A stretch of DNA of 5,221 bases from contig JAAZGU010000079.1 of the NCBI GenBank assembly GCA_012511085.1, positions 1-5,221 of the forward strand, in the 5' to 3' direction. Every line of letters begins with the position of its first letter. Within the stretch, counting starts at the first letter, position 1. The notes beneath the pieces are model-generated. The model worked only from the letters and a program-made list of their open reading frames with translations, had not been told where the DNA came from and made no database searches. The translations under genes and the position numbers were made by a program. This document shows positions 1 to 5,221 of the stretch, piece by piece. The DNA is from Erysipelothrix sp. (lineage in GTDB: Bacteria > Bacillota_I > Bacilli_A > Erysipelotrichales > Erysipelotrichaceae).

Positions 1-13
1 ATTATAGGTATTC

Positions 14-21
14 AAAGGAGG
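14..21 (+). promoter_or_regulatory. Ribosome binding site of the PEPCK/HprK-like gene
   Basis: AAAGGAGG is a near-perfect Shine-Dalgarno sequence. It lies 6 nt before the ATG at 28 but only 3 nt before the in-frame TTG at 25. The spacing therefore decides for ATG 28, one codon inside the longest open frame. No convincing promoter is visible in the few bases before it, so transcription probably starts left of the window. Confidence 0.85.
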
Positions 22-27
22 CTTTTG

Positions 28-1740
28 ATGAAAGATCCTATCTATATTCATAATGACACAGCCATTTTAAATTATTCGACATTTTATCCAAAATCAAACG
101 AAGCCTTTTTAGCGTCTTCGGTTTTTTTTCAAATCATGGATAAATTTTTAAATGACTTTAAAGTTCAAGATAGCGATGCCTATGATTGGCTCTGCAATCA
201 CCAAGCTCACGATGTGGTGATCGTGAAGATGCAGAAGTTTTTACGCACCCTGTATGTCTTGGAAATTGAAGAAATGGAATCGCGTTTGTTGGCTGATCGC
301 GAACGCCTTATTTATGTCATTGAAGCATTTTACACTTACTATCGTAAGCTACAGCGTTTAGCGACGATTAAAATATCAGAATCAAGCAGCGGTTATGTGG
401 TTAACATCATGGATGCGGACACGCGTTTCAATAACATGATGCGTTACATGTACCGCAACATCTTGGAGAAGGTCCAAGGCTATCGCAGCAACGTTTACCG
501 GCAATTGGATGCCGGTACCGATGCCGCCATGGTGCTCTGCGATGTGAACTGGCAAGTACCAGAGGGTTATGAAGGTCTATCTGAGATTCCTTTCGCCTGC
601 CAGATTTTGCTAAAACCACCGCTTTTGTTGCATCCGAAGGCCAACAAACGTTACGGTTCCTTTGATTTGGTGGATGACAATGTCATCAAAGGTCAAACCT
701 TAGATTATCATCAATATTATTGTTATCCGGCGAAGGTTGGGGAGTTGTTGATTTTTGTTTATGTCAATTTTGACTTTGCCTTTTCAGGGCTTGCCAATGC
801 GAATCTCTTTCAACTCGCAACCCGCAAGGAGGTTGCGGAAAACAAGGTAGATGGTATCTTGGTGTTTGGTTATCCCGATGGTACTGAGACTTGCACTTAC
901 ACCTATGATCAAGAAGCGGATCTGTGGGTTGGGAAAGTGCCATACATGGAGATGATTGAATACTTTGGTTACATGAAGAAAATGGTGCTCACCATGCATA
1001 ATGCCATCATGATGTCCAAGGGCCGCTTGCCCGTTCATGGTAGCATGATTAATTTGCGTTTTCGTGGTAACCGCAGTTTAGGCGTGTGCTTCATTGGTGA
1101 TTCGGGTGCCGGTAAATCAGAAGTGATTGAAGCCATGGACTTATTAAAGCATCCGGATTTGTTGTCCATGGACATTATCTTTGATGACATGGGTTCCTTC
1201 TTAATTGAAAATGGTCAAGTGTTAGCCCAAGGCTCTGAAATTGGTGCTTTTATTCGGCTCGATGATTTGGATAAGGGCTCGCCTTATAAATCCATGGATC
1301 GTGCCATCTTTATGAACCCTGACAGCACCAACGCCCGGATCGTGGTGCCGGTCACGGCGTATCATGTCATTACTAAAAAACATCCCATTGATTTTCTCTT
1401 TTATGCCAACAACTATGAAAACAAAGTTGGTTACAGACTTGCGAAACAAGCAAATGATATCAAAGATGTCTTTGTTGAAGGTAAGCGCATGGCGATGGCG
1501 ACCACCCATGAAAAAGGTTTGTCGACCACTTACTTTGCGAATCCCTTTGGCCCTATGCAAGATCAAGCGACTTGCGATGGCTTGTTGGAGCGCTTCTTTA
1601 AAGTTCTGACAGAAAGTGGGGTACCGGTTGGTGAAGTGTACACCGGTTTAGGAGTTGTGGAAACCTCGAGCGAACACCTCAAAGCGACAGCGAAGCTACT
1701 GCTTGAGTTGTTTGAACATCATTTAAATCAAAAAGTGTAG
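28..1740 (+). CDS. Uncharacterised HPr kinase/PEP carboxykinase-like P-loop protein
   Basis: A 570-aa soluble protein with no signal peptide or membrane segment. The C-terminal part shows the HprK/PEPCK superfamily signature: an HG pair (H337-G338), then a Walker A loop GDSGAGKS at 357-364 followed by E365, as in HPr kinase (HG...GDSGxGKSE), then a metal-binding type FDD (D386-D387) about 23 residues after the loop lysine. Beyond this it resembles ATP-dependent PEP carboxykinase more than HprK: STNAR (433-437) recalls TENTR, KHPIDFLF (451-458) recalls the HPxNIIFLTAD segment, and TTYFANPFGPM (500-510) and VYTGLG (537-542) recall the FxACFGAPF and VNTGW segments. The classical PEPCK loop GxSGTGKTT is replaced. 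About 330 N-terminal residues match nothing I recognise. The superfamily is well supported, but the substrate is unknown: it could be a protein kinase, a small-molecule kinase or a degenerate carboxykinase. The gene stands alone, and its stop codon lies in the terminator stem. Confidence 0.8.
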   Translation: MKDPIYIHNDTAILNYSTFYPKSNEAFLASSVFFQIMDKFLNDFKVQDSDAYDWLCNHQAHDVVIVKMQKFLRTLYVLEIEEMESRLLADRERLIYVIEAFYTYYRKLQRLATIKISESSSGYVVNIMDADTRFNNMMRYMYRNILEKVQGYRSNVYRQLDAGTDAAMVLCDVNWQVPEGYEGLSEIPFACQILLKPPLLLHPKANKRYGSFDLVDDNVIKGQTLDYHQYYCYPAKVGELLIFVYVNFDFAFSGLANANLFQLATRKEVAENKVDGILVFGYPDGTETCTYTYDQEADLWVGKVPYMEMIEYFGYMKKMVLTMHNAIMMSKGRLPVHGSMINLRFRGNRSLGVCFIGDSGAGKSEVIEAMDLLKHPDLLSMDIIFDDMGSFLIENGQVLAQGSEIGAFIRLDDLDKGSPYKSMDRAIFMNPDSTNARIVVPVTAYHVITKKHPIDFLFYANNYENKVGYRLAKQANDIKDVFVEGKRMAMATTHEKGLSTTYFANPFGPMQDQATCDGLLERFFKVLTESGVPVGEVYTGLGVVETSSEHLKATAKLLLELFEHHLNQKV

Positions 1741-1760
1741 CGCGTGCTACACTTTTATTT
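1731..1760. terminator. Bidirectional rho-independent terminator between convergent genes
   Basis: AAAAGTGTAGC (1731-1741) and GCTACACTTTT (1746-1756) form a perfect 11-bp stem with a 4-nt loop. On the plus strand the stem ends in TTTT followed by ATTTT. On the minus strand it ends in TTTTT (complement of 1730-1734), so it can stop transcripts from both sides. The TAG stop of the plus gene (1738-1740) lies inside the left arm. The TAA stop of the minus gene (complement of 1755-1757) overlaps the end of the right arm. Confidence 0.9.
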
Positions 1761-2678
1761 TCGATACGTTACATAACCACGATAGGTTTGTTTGATGATG
1801 GATGCATCATCATGCAAGCGTTTAAAGATTGCGACTTTGTCAGTGACCTTTCGGTCATCCAAGAAGTGGTCAATTTCATGTTGGTTCATGGGATGTCGCT
1901 TAATGAGGGACACAATTGCCTCAAAGTCATCAACGATTGCGCTCACAAACCCGTTAGTGTGTACATCGCCAATGCCAATGCCTCCTAAGGTATCCATGGC
2001 TAGTTGCATGACATCATCCTCAACAGGTAAGACAAAACTTTCGGTTGGGACTCGAATCGGTGTGTTTAAATAAAGACGATCGTATTTAAATTGTTTGAAA
2101 AAGCTTTTGTATTTTAAGAAGTCATCCATGGAGTCGTTGATGCCTTTTATCAACATGAGCTCCAGCCATAGTTCGCCTTTAAATTCATGAGAGAAGCGAG
2201 CCAAAGCGTTGGTGATGCTTTCAAAGCCAATGCTGCGATGCGGGCGGTTGATGCGTTTAAAGCTACGCACATCGTAACCATTCACTGAAGGTAAAAAGAT
2301 ATCAACCAGTAAACAAGCGTCGTAAACGGCTTTTACATCAAGCAGAGCGCCGTTTGTGATTAAGGCAATCGGTTTATCGGTTAAGAGGCGAATGTTCGAA
2401 ATCAGGGCTGCTAGGCCCGCATAGAGGGTTGGTTCACCATCTCCAACGATCGAAATCACATCAATCTCAAGGTTTTGGTCCAATACTTGCTTTAACTCGG
2501 CAATAATATCAGCGACTGGGTAATGCATGTGCGGTGTGGTACTCATGTTGGTCGTGATGTTAAGCATGCAGTAAACACATCCGTAATTGCATGTTTTTTT
2601 GGGGATGGGACTAATGCCCAAAGATTTTCCTAAACGTCGTGATGGAATCGGTCCATAAATAAACTTCATCATGGTCAT
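1755..2678 (-). CDS. Radical SAM protein, COG0731 type
   Basis: A 307-aa protein from the outermost ATG. The opening KFIYGPIPSRRLGKSLG is characteristic of COG0731 Fe-S oxidoreductases. It is followed by the radical SAM cluster motif CX3CX2C (C30, C34, C37), whose cysteines hold a [4Fe-4S] cluster that cleaves S-adenosylmethionine. GDGEPTL at 79-85 is the glycine-rich SAM-contact motif (GEPT). The last ~60 residues, after the barrel, look like a small helical, possibly winged-helix, domain (KRHPMNQHEIDHFLDD), as in some relatives. Family members are distantly related to the TYW1 tRNA-modifying enzyme, but the bacterial proteins mostly have no assigned substrate and I assign none. No extra cysteine cluster for a second Fe-S centre is evident. 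The start is uncertain: ATGs at 2678, 2672 and 2669 are in frame, none has a clear Shine-Dalgarno, and promoter geometry favours 2672. The gene is convergent with the PEPCK/HprK-like gene and divergent from the carboxypeptidase gene. Confidence 0.9.
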   Translation of the reverse strand: MTMMKFIYGPIPSRRLGKSLGISPIPKKTCNYGCVYCMLNITTNMSTTPHMHYPVADIIAELKQVLDQNLEIDVISIVGDGEPTLYAGLAALISNIRLLTDKPIALITNGALLDVKAVYDACLLVDIFLPSVNGYDVRSFKRINRPHRSIGFESITNALARFSHEFKGELWLELMLIKGINDSMDDFLKYKSFFKQFKYDRLYLNTPIRVPTESFVLPVEDDVMQLAMDTLGGIGIGDVHTNGFVSAIVDDFEAIVSLIKRHPMNQHEIDHFLDDRKVTDKVAIFKRLHDDASIIKQTYRGYVTYRK

Positions 2679-2706
2679 ATTGTATCAGAAAACTGACTTT
2701 TCACAA
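2679..2706 (-). promoter_or_regulatory. Extended -10 promoter of the radical SAM gene
   Basis: Read on the minus strand, TGATACAAT (complement of 2679-2687) is an extended -10 element (TGn plus TACAAT, 5/6 to TATAAT). TTGTGA (complement of 2701-2706, 4/6 to TTGACA) lies 16 bp upstream. The -10 directly abuts the outermost ATG at 2678. Counting 7 bases on, the expected transcription start is 2672, which is the A of the second in-frame ATG. Confidence 0.6.
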
Positions 2707-2724
2707 TCACGATTGTGGAAAAGT
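2696..2724. promoter_or_regulatory. Long palindrome over the -35 of the radical SAM promoter
   Basis: ACTTTTCACAATC (2696-2708), then AC, then GATTGTG plus one unpaired G plus AAAAGT (2711-2724) make an inverted repeat of about 13 bp per arm with one bulged base. The core CACAATC-AC-GATTGTG is a perfect 7-2-7 palindrome. It covers the minus-strand -35, which suggests a repressor or activator site for the radical SAM gene. The half-sites resemble those of Rex (TTGTGAA/TTCACAA) but in the opposite, outward order, so Rex is not supported. No T-run follows on either strand, so it is not a standard terminator. Confidence 0.5.
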
Positions 2725-2812
2725 TTGATATAAAAAATAGAATGCTTGTGGTCTTTGTTTGATGTTATGTTAGTTGTCGGTGGTGACGTTAACTTGTGAG
2801 AAAAGCCGATTA

Positions 2813-2842
2813 ATTACATTGTCATGGCAAATACGCTATAAT
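2813..2842 (+). promoter_or_regulatory. Promoter of the carboxypeptidase gene
   Basis: A perfect TATAAT -10 lies at 2837-2842. The best -35 is ATTACA at 2813-2818 (4/6 to TTGACA) with an 18-bp spacer. The expected transcription start is near 2849, giving a 5' leader of about 50 nt before the ATG at 2899. The 100 bp between this promoter and the palindrome at 2696-2724 hold nothing I recognise. Confidence 0.6.
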
Positions 2843-2850
2843 TTAGGAAA

Positions 2851-2872
2851 CGAACATTGTTCGACAAACAAT
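2851..2872. promoter_or_regulatory. Nested inverted repeats at the carboxypeptidase transcription start, SOS-box-like
   Basis: CGAACATTGTTCG (2851-2863) is a 13-nt odd palindrome. It resembles the Bacillota LexA/DinR box CGAAC-N4-GTTCG but has a 3-nt rather than 4-nt centre. A second inverted repeat, ATTGTT-N5-AACAAT (2856-2872), overlaps it. Both lie just downstream of the -10 at the predicted start of transcription, a usual place for a repressor site. The one-base shorter centre makes LexA binding doubtful. Confidence 0.4.
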
Positions 2873-2885
2873 ACATTACTAACCC

Positions 2886-2895
2886 AAAAGGGGGA
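2886..2895 (+). promoter_or_regulatory. Ribosome binding site of the carboxypeptidase gene
   Basis: AAAAGGGGGA is a G-rich Shine-Dalgarno variant. The ATG at 2899 is 3 nt after it and the in-frame ATG at 2908 is 12 nt after it, so neither spacing is ideal. I chose 2899. Starting at 2908 would remove three residues and leave the lipoprotein signal intact. The in-frame TTG at 2857 opens the frame but sits within the operator-like palindrome and has no ribosome binding site. Confidence 0.65.
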
Positions 2896-2898
2896 TCA

Positions 2899-3915
2899 AT
2901 GTTAACCATGAAGAAAACTTGGATACTCGTGTTGGTTTTAGTCATCTTCAGTGGTTGTGGTTTTAAAGTACCGGAGGTGGACCCACCACCGCTTGAACCG
3001 GAACCAGCACCAAGCCACCAGCTTTTTAATCGTGAATCCGGCATTATGTTTGATGCATCGATTTTAACCTTTCTCTTGTTTAATGATGGAGAAATTGAAC
3101 ATGAACATACTTTTGATATTTCCAAAATTAATGAAGCGCACCATCATGTTGTTTATAATGAAAAAACATACAACGTGCAGGTGAATGTGGAAGCTGCACA
3201 GGCCAAGGTTCGCATTGGTGAGCATGATTACGTGGTCATCGAAAGCATGAAAGATGTGCGCTGGCAAGCAGATGATGGTAAGCAACCAGCCACTCAAAAT
3301 AGCGTGAGCACGACCATCAATAAATCAAGTGATGAAACACACATTGATATCATGGTGCATGTCAAAAAAGACGGAGATCTCAACCCAGAACGGGTCATCA
3401 CCAAAGATGATGTCGTTTTCATCAAAGGACATATCATTGTCAATAAACGATTTGGGATTCCTTCCAATTATGCACCGGGAGAAAACCCAGAAGCCGCTAG
3501 CCAACTGCGCAAATTGATTCGCGCCATGCGCGAGACTGGTTTGCGTGTGCATGACTCGTATTCTGGCTACCGTTCTTACAGCGTTCAAAAACGTTTGTAC
3601 AATAATTACGTGCGTGATCATGGCGCCGCAGAAGCCAATCGCTTCAGTGCCAAGCCCGGTCATTCCGAACATCAGACAGGTTTAACCTTTGATTTAAAAG
3701 CACCGGATGGGCATTTGTTGCGAATTGAACCTGAAATAACTTGGGTCAGAAACAACGCGCACTTGTTTGGTTTTGTGGTGCGTTATCCCAAGGGTAAAGA
3801 ACATATCACAGGTTATATCCATGAGCCCTGGCATTTGCGTTACATGGGAAGTGAAGCACCGGCGATTTTTGAATCTGGTTTAACGCTGGAAGAGTACTTT
3901 GAAATTCCAGGATAA
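2899..3915 (+). CDS. VanY-type D-alanyl-D-alanine carboxypeptidase lipoprotein (peptidase M15B)
   Basis: A 338-aa exported lipoprotein. Lysines 5-6, a hydrophobic stretch 8-17 and FSGC make a type II signal with C20 as the lipid-anchored residue. A proline-rich spacer (about 24-36, PPPLEPEPAP) follows, then roughly 130 residues I do not recognise. The peptidase domain begins near 185. It carries SGYRS (222-226), GHSEHQTGLTFDL (254-266) with zinc ligands H258 and D265, and TGYIHEPWHLRY (304-315) with catalytic-type E309 and zinc ligand H312. All key residues of the M15B family are present, so an active enzyme is expected. The family removes the terminal D-Ala from peptidoglycan stem peptides, here probably on the outer face of the membrane. 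No vanRS or vanHAX-like genes are adjacent, so wall maturation is a more likely role than glycopeptide resistance. The gene is monocistronic, with its own promoter and terminator. Confidence 0.92.
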   Translation: MLTMKKTWILVLVLVIFSGCGFKVPEVDPPPLEPEPAPSHQLFNRESGIMFDASILTFLLFNDGEIEHEHTFDISKINEAHHHVVYNEKTYNVQVNVEAAQAKVRIGEHDYVVIESMKDVRWQADDGKQPATQNSVSTTINKSSDETHIDIMVHVKKDGDLNPERVITKDDVVFIKGHIIVNKRFGIPSNYAPGENPEAASQLRKLIRAMRETGLRVHDSYSGYRSYSVQKRLYNNYVRDHGAAEANRFSAKPGHSEHQTGLTFDLKAPDGHLLRIEPEITWVRNNAHLFGFVVRYPKGKEHITGYIHEPWHLRYMGSEAPAIFESGLTLEEYFEIPG

Positions 3916-3963
3916 CAGTGATGCAGTCGTTGTTTTGCTTTTAAAAATGTAAAGAACATAATC

Positions 3964-4008
3964 AAGCAGTTCCTCTAATAAAATCATAGGGAGCTGCTTT
4001 TACTTTTA
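3964..4008 (+). terminator. Rho-independent terminator of the carboxypeptidase gene
   Basis: The arms 3964-3974 (AAGCAGTTCCT) and 3989-3999 (GGGAGCTGCTT) pair over about 11 bp with two T-G wobbles around a 14-nt A/T-rich loop. TTTT, then AC, then TTTT follows (to 4007). The hairpin starts about 50 nt after the stop codon and separates this gene from the oxidoreductase gene. Confidence 0.8.
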
Positions 4009-4088
4009 AATCCTGTGAGCTATCGAATCCACCTTGAAAACAAAGCCTATCGATACCTTTCATCAGAGGGTACAAGCTGGTTTTTCGA
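4009..4088. other. Intergenic stretch without a recognisable gene
   Basis: No plausible reading frame, tRNA or known riboswitch is visible. Two small features occur: a direct repeat of CTATCGA at 4020-4026 and 4047-4053, and a weak 6-bp hairpin TACCTT/AGGGTA (4054-4059 with 4067-4072). It lies upstream of the oxidoreductase promoter and may only be spacer. Confidence 0.4.
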
Positions 4089-4118
4089 AGTCATGAAAGC
4101 CATGTGGAATGCATGACT
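4089..4118. promoter_or_regulatory. Inverted repeat at the oxidoreductase promoter
   Basis: AGTCATG (4089-4095) and CATGACT (4112-4118) are perfect 7-bp inverted arms with a 16-nt spacer, so their centres are 23 bp apart, about two helical turns. The right arm ends 4 bp before the -10 and the pair spans the -35 area. It could bind a dimeric regulator. A chance occurrence is possible, since only 14 bases are specified. Confidence 0.35.
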
Positions 4119-4119
4119 A

Positions 4120-4128
4120 TGCTATAAT
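4120..4128 (+). promoter_or_regulatory. Extended -10 promoter of the oxidoreductase gene
   Basis: TGCTATAAT combines an extended TGn with a perfect TATAAT (4123-4128). No good -35 occurs at 16-18 bp, as is common for extended -10 promoters or those needing an activator. The expected start is near 4135, leaving a leader of about 75 nt. Confidence 0.65.
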
Positions 4129-4195
4129 TAACTCAGAAAGAAAACGACAAAACATGAACAATCATTGCTTTCAGATTTTCTTTTAATAATTTAAA

Positions 4196-4203
4196 AAGGA
4201 GTG
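4196..4203 (+). promoter_or_regulatory. Ribosome binding site of the oxidoreductase gene
   Basis: AAGGAGTG lies within an A-rich stretch. Its GGAG core (4198-4201) is 9 nt before the ATG at 4211. A nearer ATG at 4204 is out of frame and too close, so 4211 is the start. Confidence 0.8.
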
Positions 4204-4210
4204 ATGAAAG

Positions 4211-5221
4211 ATGAACAACAAAGTTGTCATTATTGGAGCTTCAATCACTGGTATTTACACCATGAATGAACTCGTAAAACAAGATTATCAAGGCAGGATT
4301 ACCATCATCGATCAACACGATGGTTTACCTTATAATCCCTACCCATTAACCAAGGACTGGATGCAAGACATGGATAAAGTGGAACCACCACTCATTAAGA
4401 AAGCCGAGTATTATGAAAAACATAACATTGACTTGCGTCTTAACACCAAAGTGGTTGCGGTTGATCCCAACAAGATGACCGTGACAACCGATAAAGGTGA
4501 TGTGATTTCCTACGATAAATTAGTAATTGCGACCGGATCGAAATTAAGAAAGATCAGCATCCCTAACGATGATGCCGATGGTATTTTTTATTTACGACCC
4601 TTCACGTCAGCGAAAGAAATCAAAGCCTGGGCAAAACATGTGAAAAAGGTTGCGATTATTGGAGCTGGTTTTATTGGTTTAGAACTTGCTTCCACCTTTA
4701 GACAATTGGATAAAGAAGTGTCCGTACTTGTCAATGTTGGACGGCCGCTTGAAAACATCCTAGGTTCGGATGTCTCTGATTATTTTGTGAAGATGCATCA
4801 AGATCATGGGGTTGAGTTTTTCTTTGATGAAGAAACCGAAACCTTTATCAAAGATGAACAAGGCAAGGTCAAAGCCATTCTTACCAAAAATGGTAAAACA
4901 ATTGAAACAGACATGGTTATTATTGCGATCGGTGTTGTTCCAAATTTATCCTTTGATGTTGAAGGCTTAGACATGGAACGCGGCACCATCATTGTCAATG
5001 AATACAACGAAACATCCATTGATAACATCTATGCAGGTGGCGATATTGTTGCCTTTCCATATCAAGAACGTTTAATTCATATTGAGCACTGGGAAAATGC
5101 ATGGAGCCAAGGTGCATCGATTGCCAAGAACATCTTAAGCAATCGTAGTTCCAAGTATCTGGTGACTCCTTATTTCTGGACCGATCAATACGATCAAACC
5201 TTTGAGTATTTAGGCAATACC
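4211..5221 (+). CDS. FAD-dependent NAD(P)H oxidoreductase, ferredoxin/rubredoxin-reductase type (3' end missing)
   Basis: 337 codons are open to the window edge with no stop; relatives are usually about 400 aa or a little longer, so the C-terminus lies outside. It has a two-dinucleotide-binding-domain flavoprotein layout. The N-terminal FAD loop GASITG (9-14) is of the GASxAG type seen in ferredoxin reductases. LPYNPYPLTKDW (39-50) matches the family's LPYxRPPLSK segment with K48. ATGS is at 107-110, the NAD(P)H loop GAGFIG at 151-156, and the second FAD motif YAGGD at 274-278. EHWENAWSQG (292-301) and PYFWTDQY (320-327) are hallmark segments of the putidaredoxin/rubredoxin reductase family. 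No CXXC or SFNXC redox cysteine is seen, which argues against thioredoxin reductase, NADH oxidase or CoA-disulfide reductase. It probably passes electrons from NAD(P)H to a small iron-sulfur protein, but no ferredoxin or rubredoxin gene is visible here. It is likely cytoplasmic. Confidence 0.88.
   Translation, partial: MNNKVVIIGASITGIYTMNELVKQDYQGRITIIDQHDGLPYNPYPLTKDWMQDMDKVEPPLIKKAEYYEKHNIDLRLNTKVVAVDPNKMTVTTDKGDVISYDKLVIATGSKLRKISIPNDDADGIFYLRPFTSAKEIKAWAKHVKKVAIIGAGFIGLELASTFRQLDKEVSVLVNVGRPLENILGSDVSDYFVKMHQDHGVEFFFDEETETFIKDEQGKVKAILTKNGKTIETDMVIIAIGVVPNLSFDVEGLDMERGTIIVNEYNETSIDNIYAGGDIVAFPYQERLIHIEHWENAWSQGASIAKNILSNRSSKYLVTPYFWTDQYDQTFEYLGNT

Noticed and set aside
1222..1566. 114-codon open frame on the minus strand
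   Set aside because: It lies wholly within the plus-strand PEPCK/HprK-like gene, has no ribosome binding site, and its translation lacks any recognisable domain. It is a shadow of the real gene.
1788..2073. Two plus-strand frames opposite the radical SAM gene
   Set aside because: They overlap its conserved C-terminal half, have no Shine-Dalgarno and give unlikely protein sequences.
2696..2724. Rex operator, DnaA box or terminator
   Set aside because: The half-sites face the opposite way to Rex sites, TTCCACAA does not fit TTATCCACA, and there is no T-run on either side.
2857..2898. TTG at 2857 as the start of the carboxypeptidase gene
   Set aside because: It lies inside the palindrome at the transcription start, has no ribosome binding site, and would put 14 polar residues before the lipoprotein signal.
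2814..3125. 103-codon minus-strand frame over the carboxypeptidase promoter and 5' end
   Set aside because: It is antisense to the promoter, signal peptide and proline-rich spacer; its Gly/Ser-rich stretch merely mirrors the proline codons.
3325..3672. 115-codon minus-strand frame opposite the carboxypeptidase
   Set aside because: It is antisense to a gene with intact M15B motifs and has no own signals.
2899..3915. Part of a vancomycin-resistance cluster
   Set aside because: No ligase, dehydrogenase, VanX or two-component genes flank it. VanY-family enzymes are common in ordinary Gram-positive chromosomes.
3916..4210. A riboswitch, T-box or small RNA gene between the carboxypeptidase and oxidoreductase genes
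   Set aside because: The only strong structure is the terminator hairpin at 3964-4008. The rest shows only weak short stems and none of the conserved motifs of a known class.
4804..5028. 74-codon minus-strand frame within the oxidoreductase gene
   Set aside because: It lies inside a gene with clear flavoprotein motifs and is a shadow.

Overview
The window looks like a piece of a moderately low-G+C Gram-positive (Bacillota-type) chromosome. Shine-Dalgarno sequences are strong and purine-rich, the -10 boxes are of sigma-A type (two exact TATAAT), and terminators are hairpins followed by T-runs. One product is a lipoprotein with a peptidoglycan-peptidase domain, so the cell probably has a wall. 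Tryptophan is encoded by TGG and no gene needs TGA readthrough, so the standard bacterial code applies and a typical wall-less mollicute is unlikely. I cannot name the genus.

Layout from left to right: (1) 28-1740 (+), a 570-aa protein of the HPr kinase/PEP-carboxykinase P-loop superfamily with a large N-terminal part I do not recognise; (2) a hairpin at 1731-1756 shared by this gene and the convergent next one; (3) 1755-2678 (-), a radical SAM protein of the COG0731 type; (4) a divergent intergenic region, 2679-2898, with a promoter for each flanking gene and two symmetric operator-like elements; (5) 2899-3915 (+), a VanY/M15B-type D,D-carboxypeptidase lipoprotein; (6) a terminator at 3964-4008, then about 110 bp without any gene; (7) an extended -10 promoter and a roughly 75-nt leader driving 4211-5221+ (+), a ferredoxin/rubredoxin-reductase-type FAD oxidoreductase that runs off the right edge.

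The genes do not form one operon. Each appears to be its own transcription unit, with a promoter visible for the last three and a terminator after each of the three complete genes. Nothing links them into one pathway: one is a possible kinase or carboxykinase relative, one a radical enzyme, one acts on the cell wall and one on electron transfer. No mobile element, CRISPR array, tRNA or rRNA is visible. The points most worth following up are the uncharacterised PEPCK/HprK-like protein, a promoter that predicts a leaderless mRNA for the radical SAM gene, and the palindromes at the promoters of the three downstream genes.
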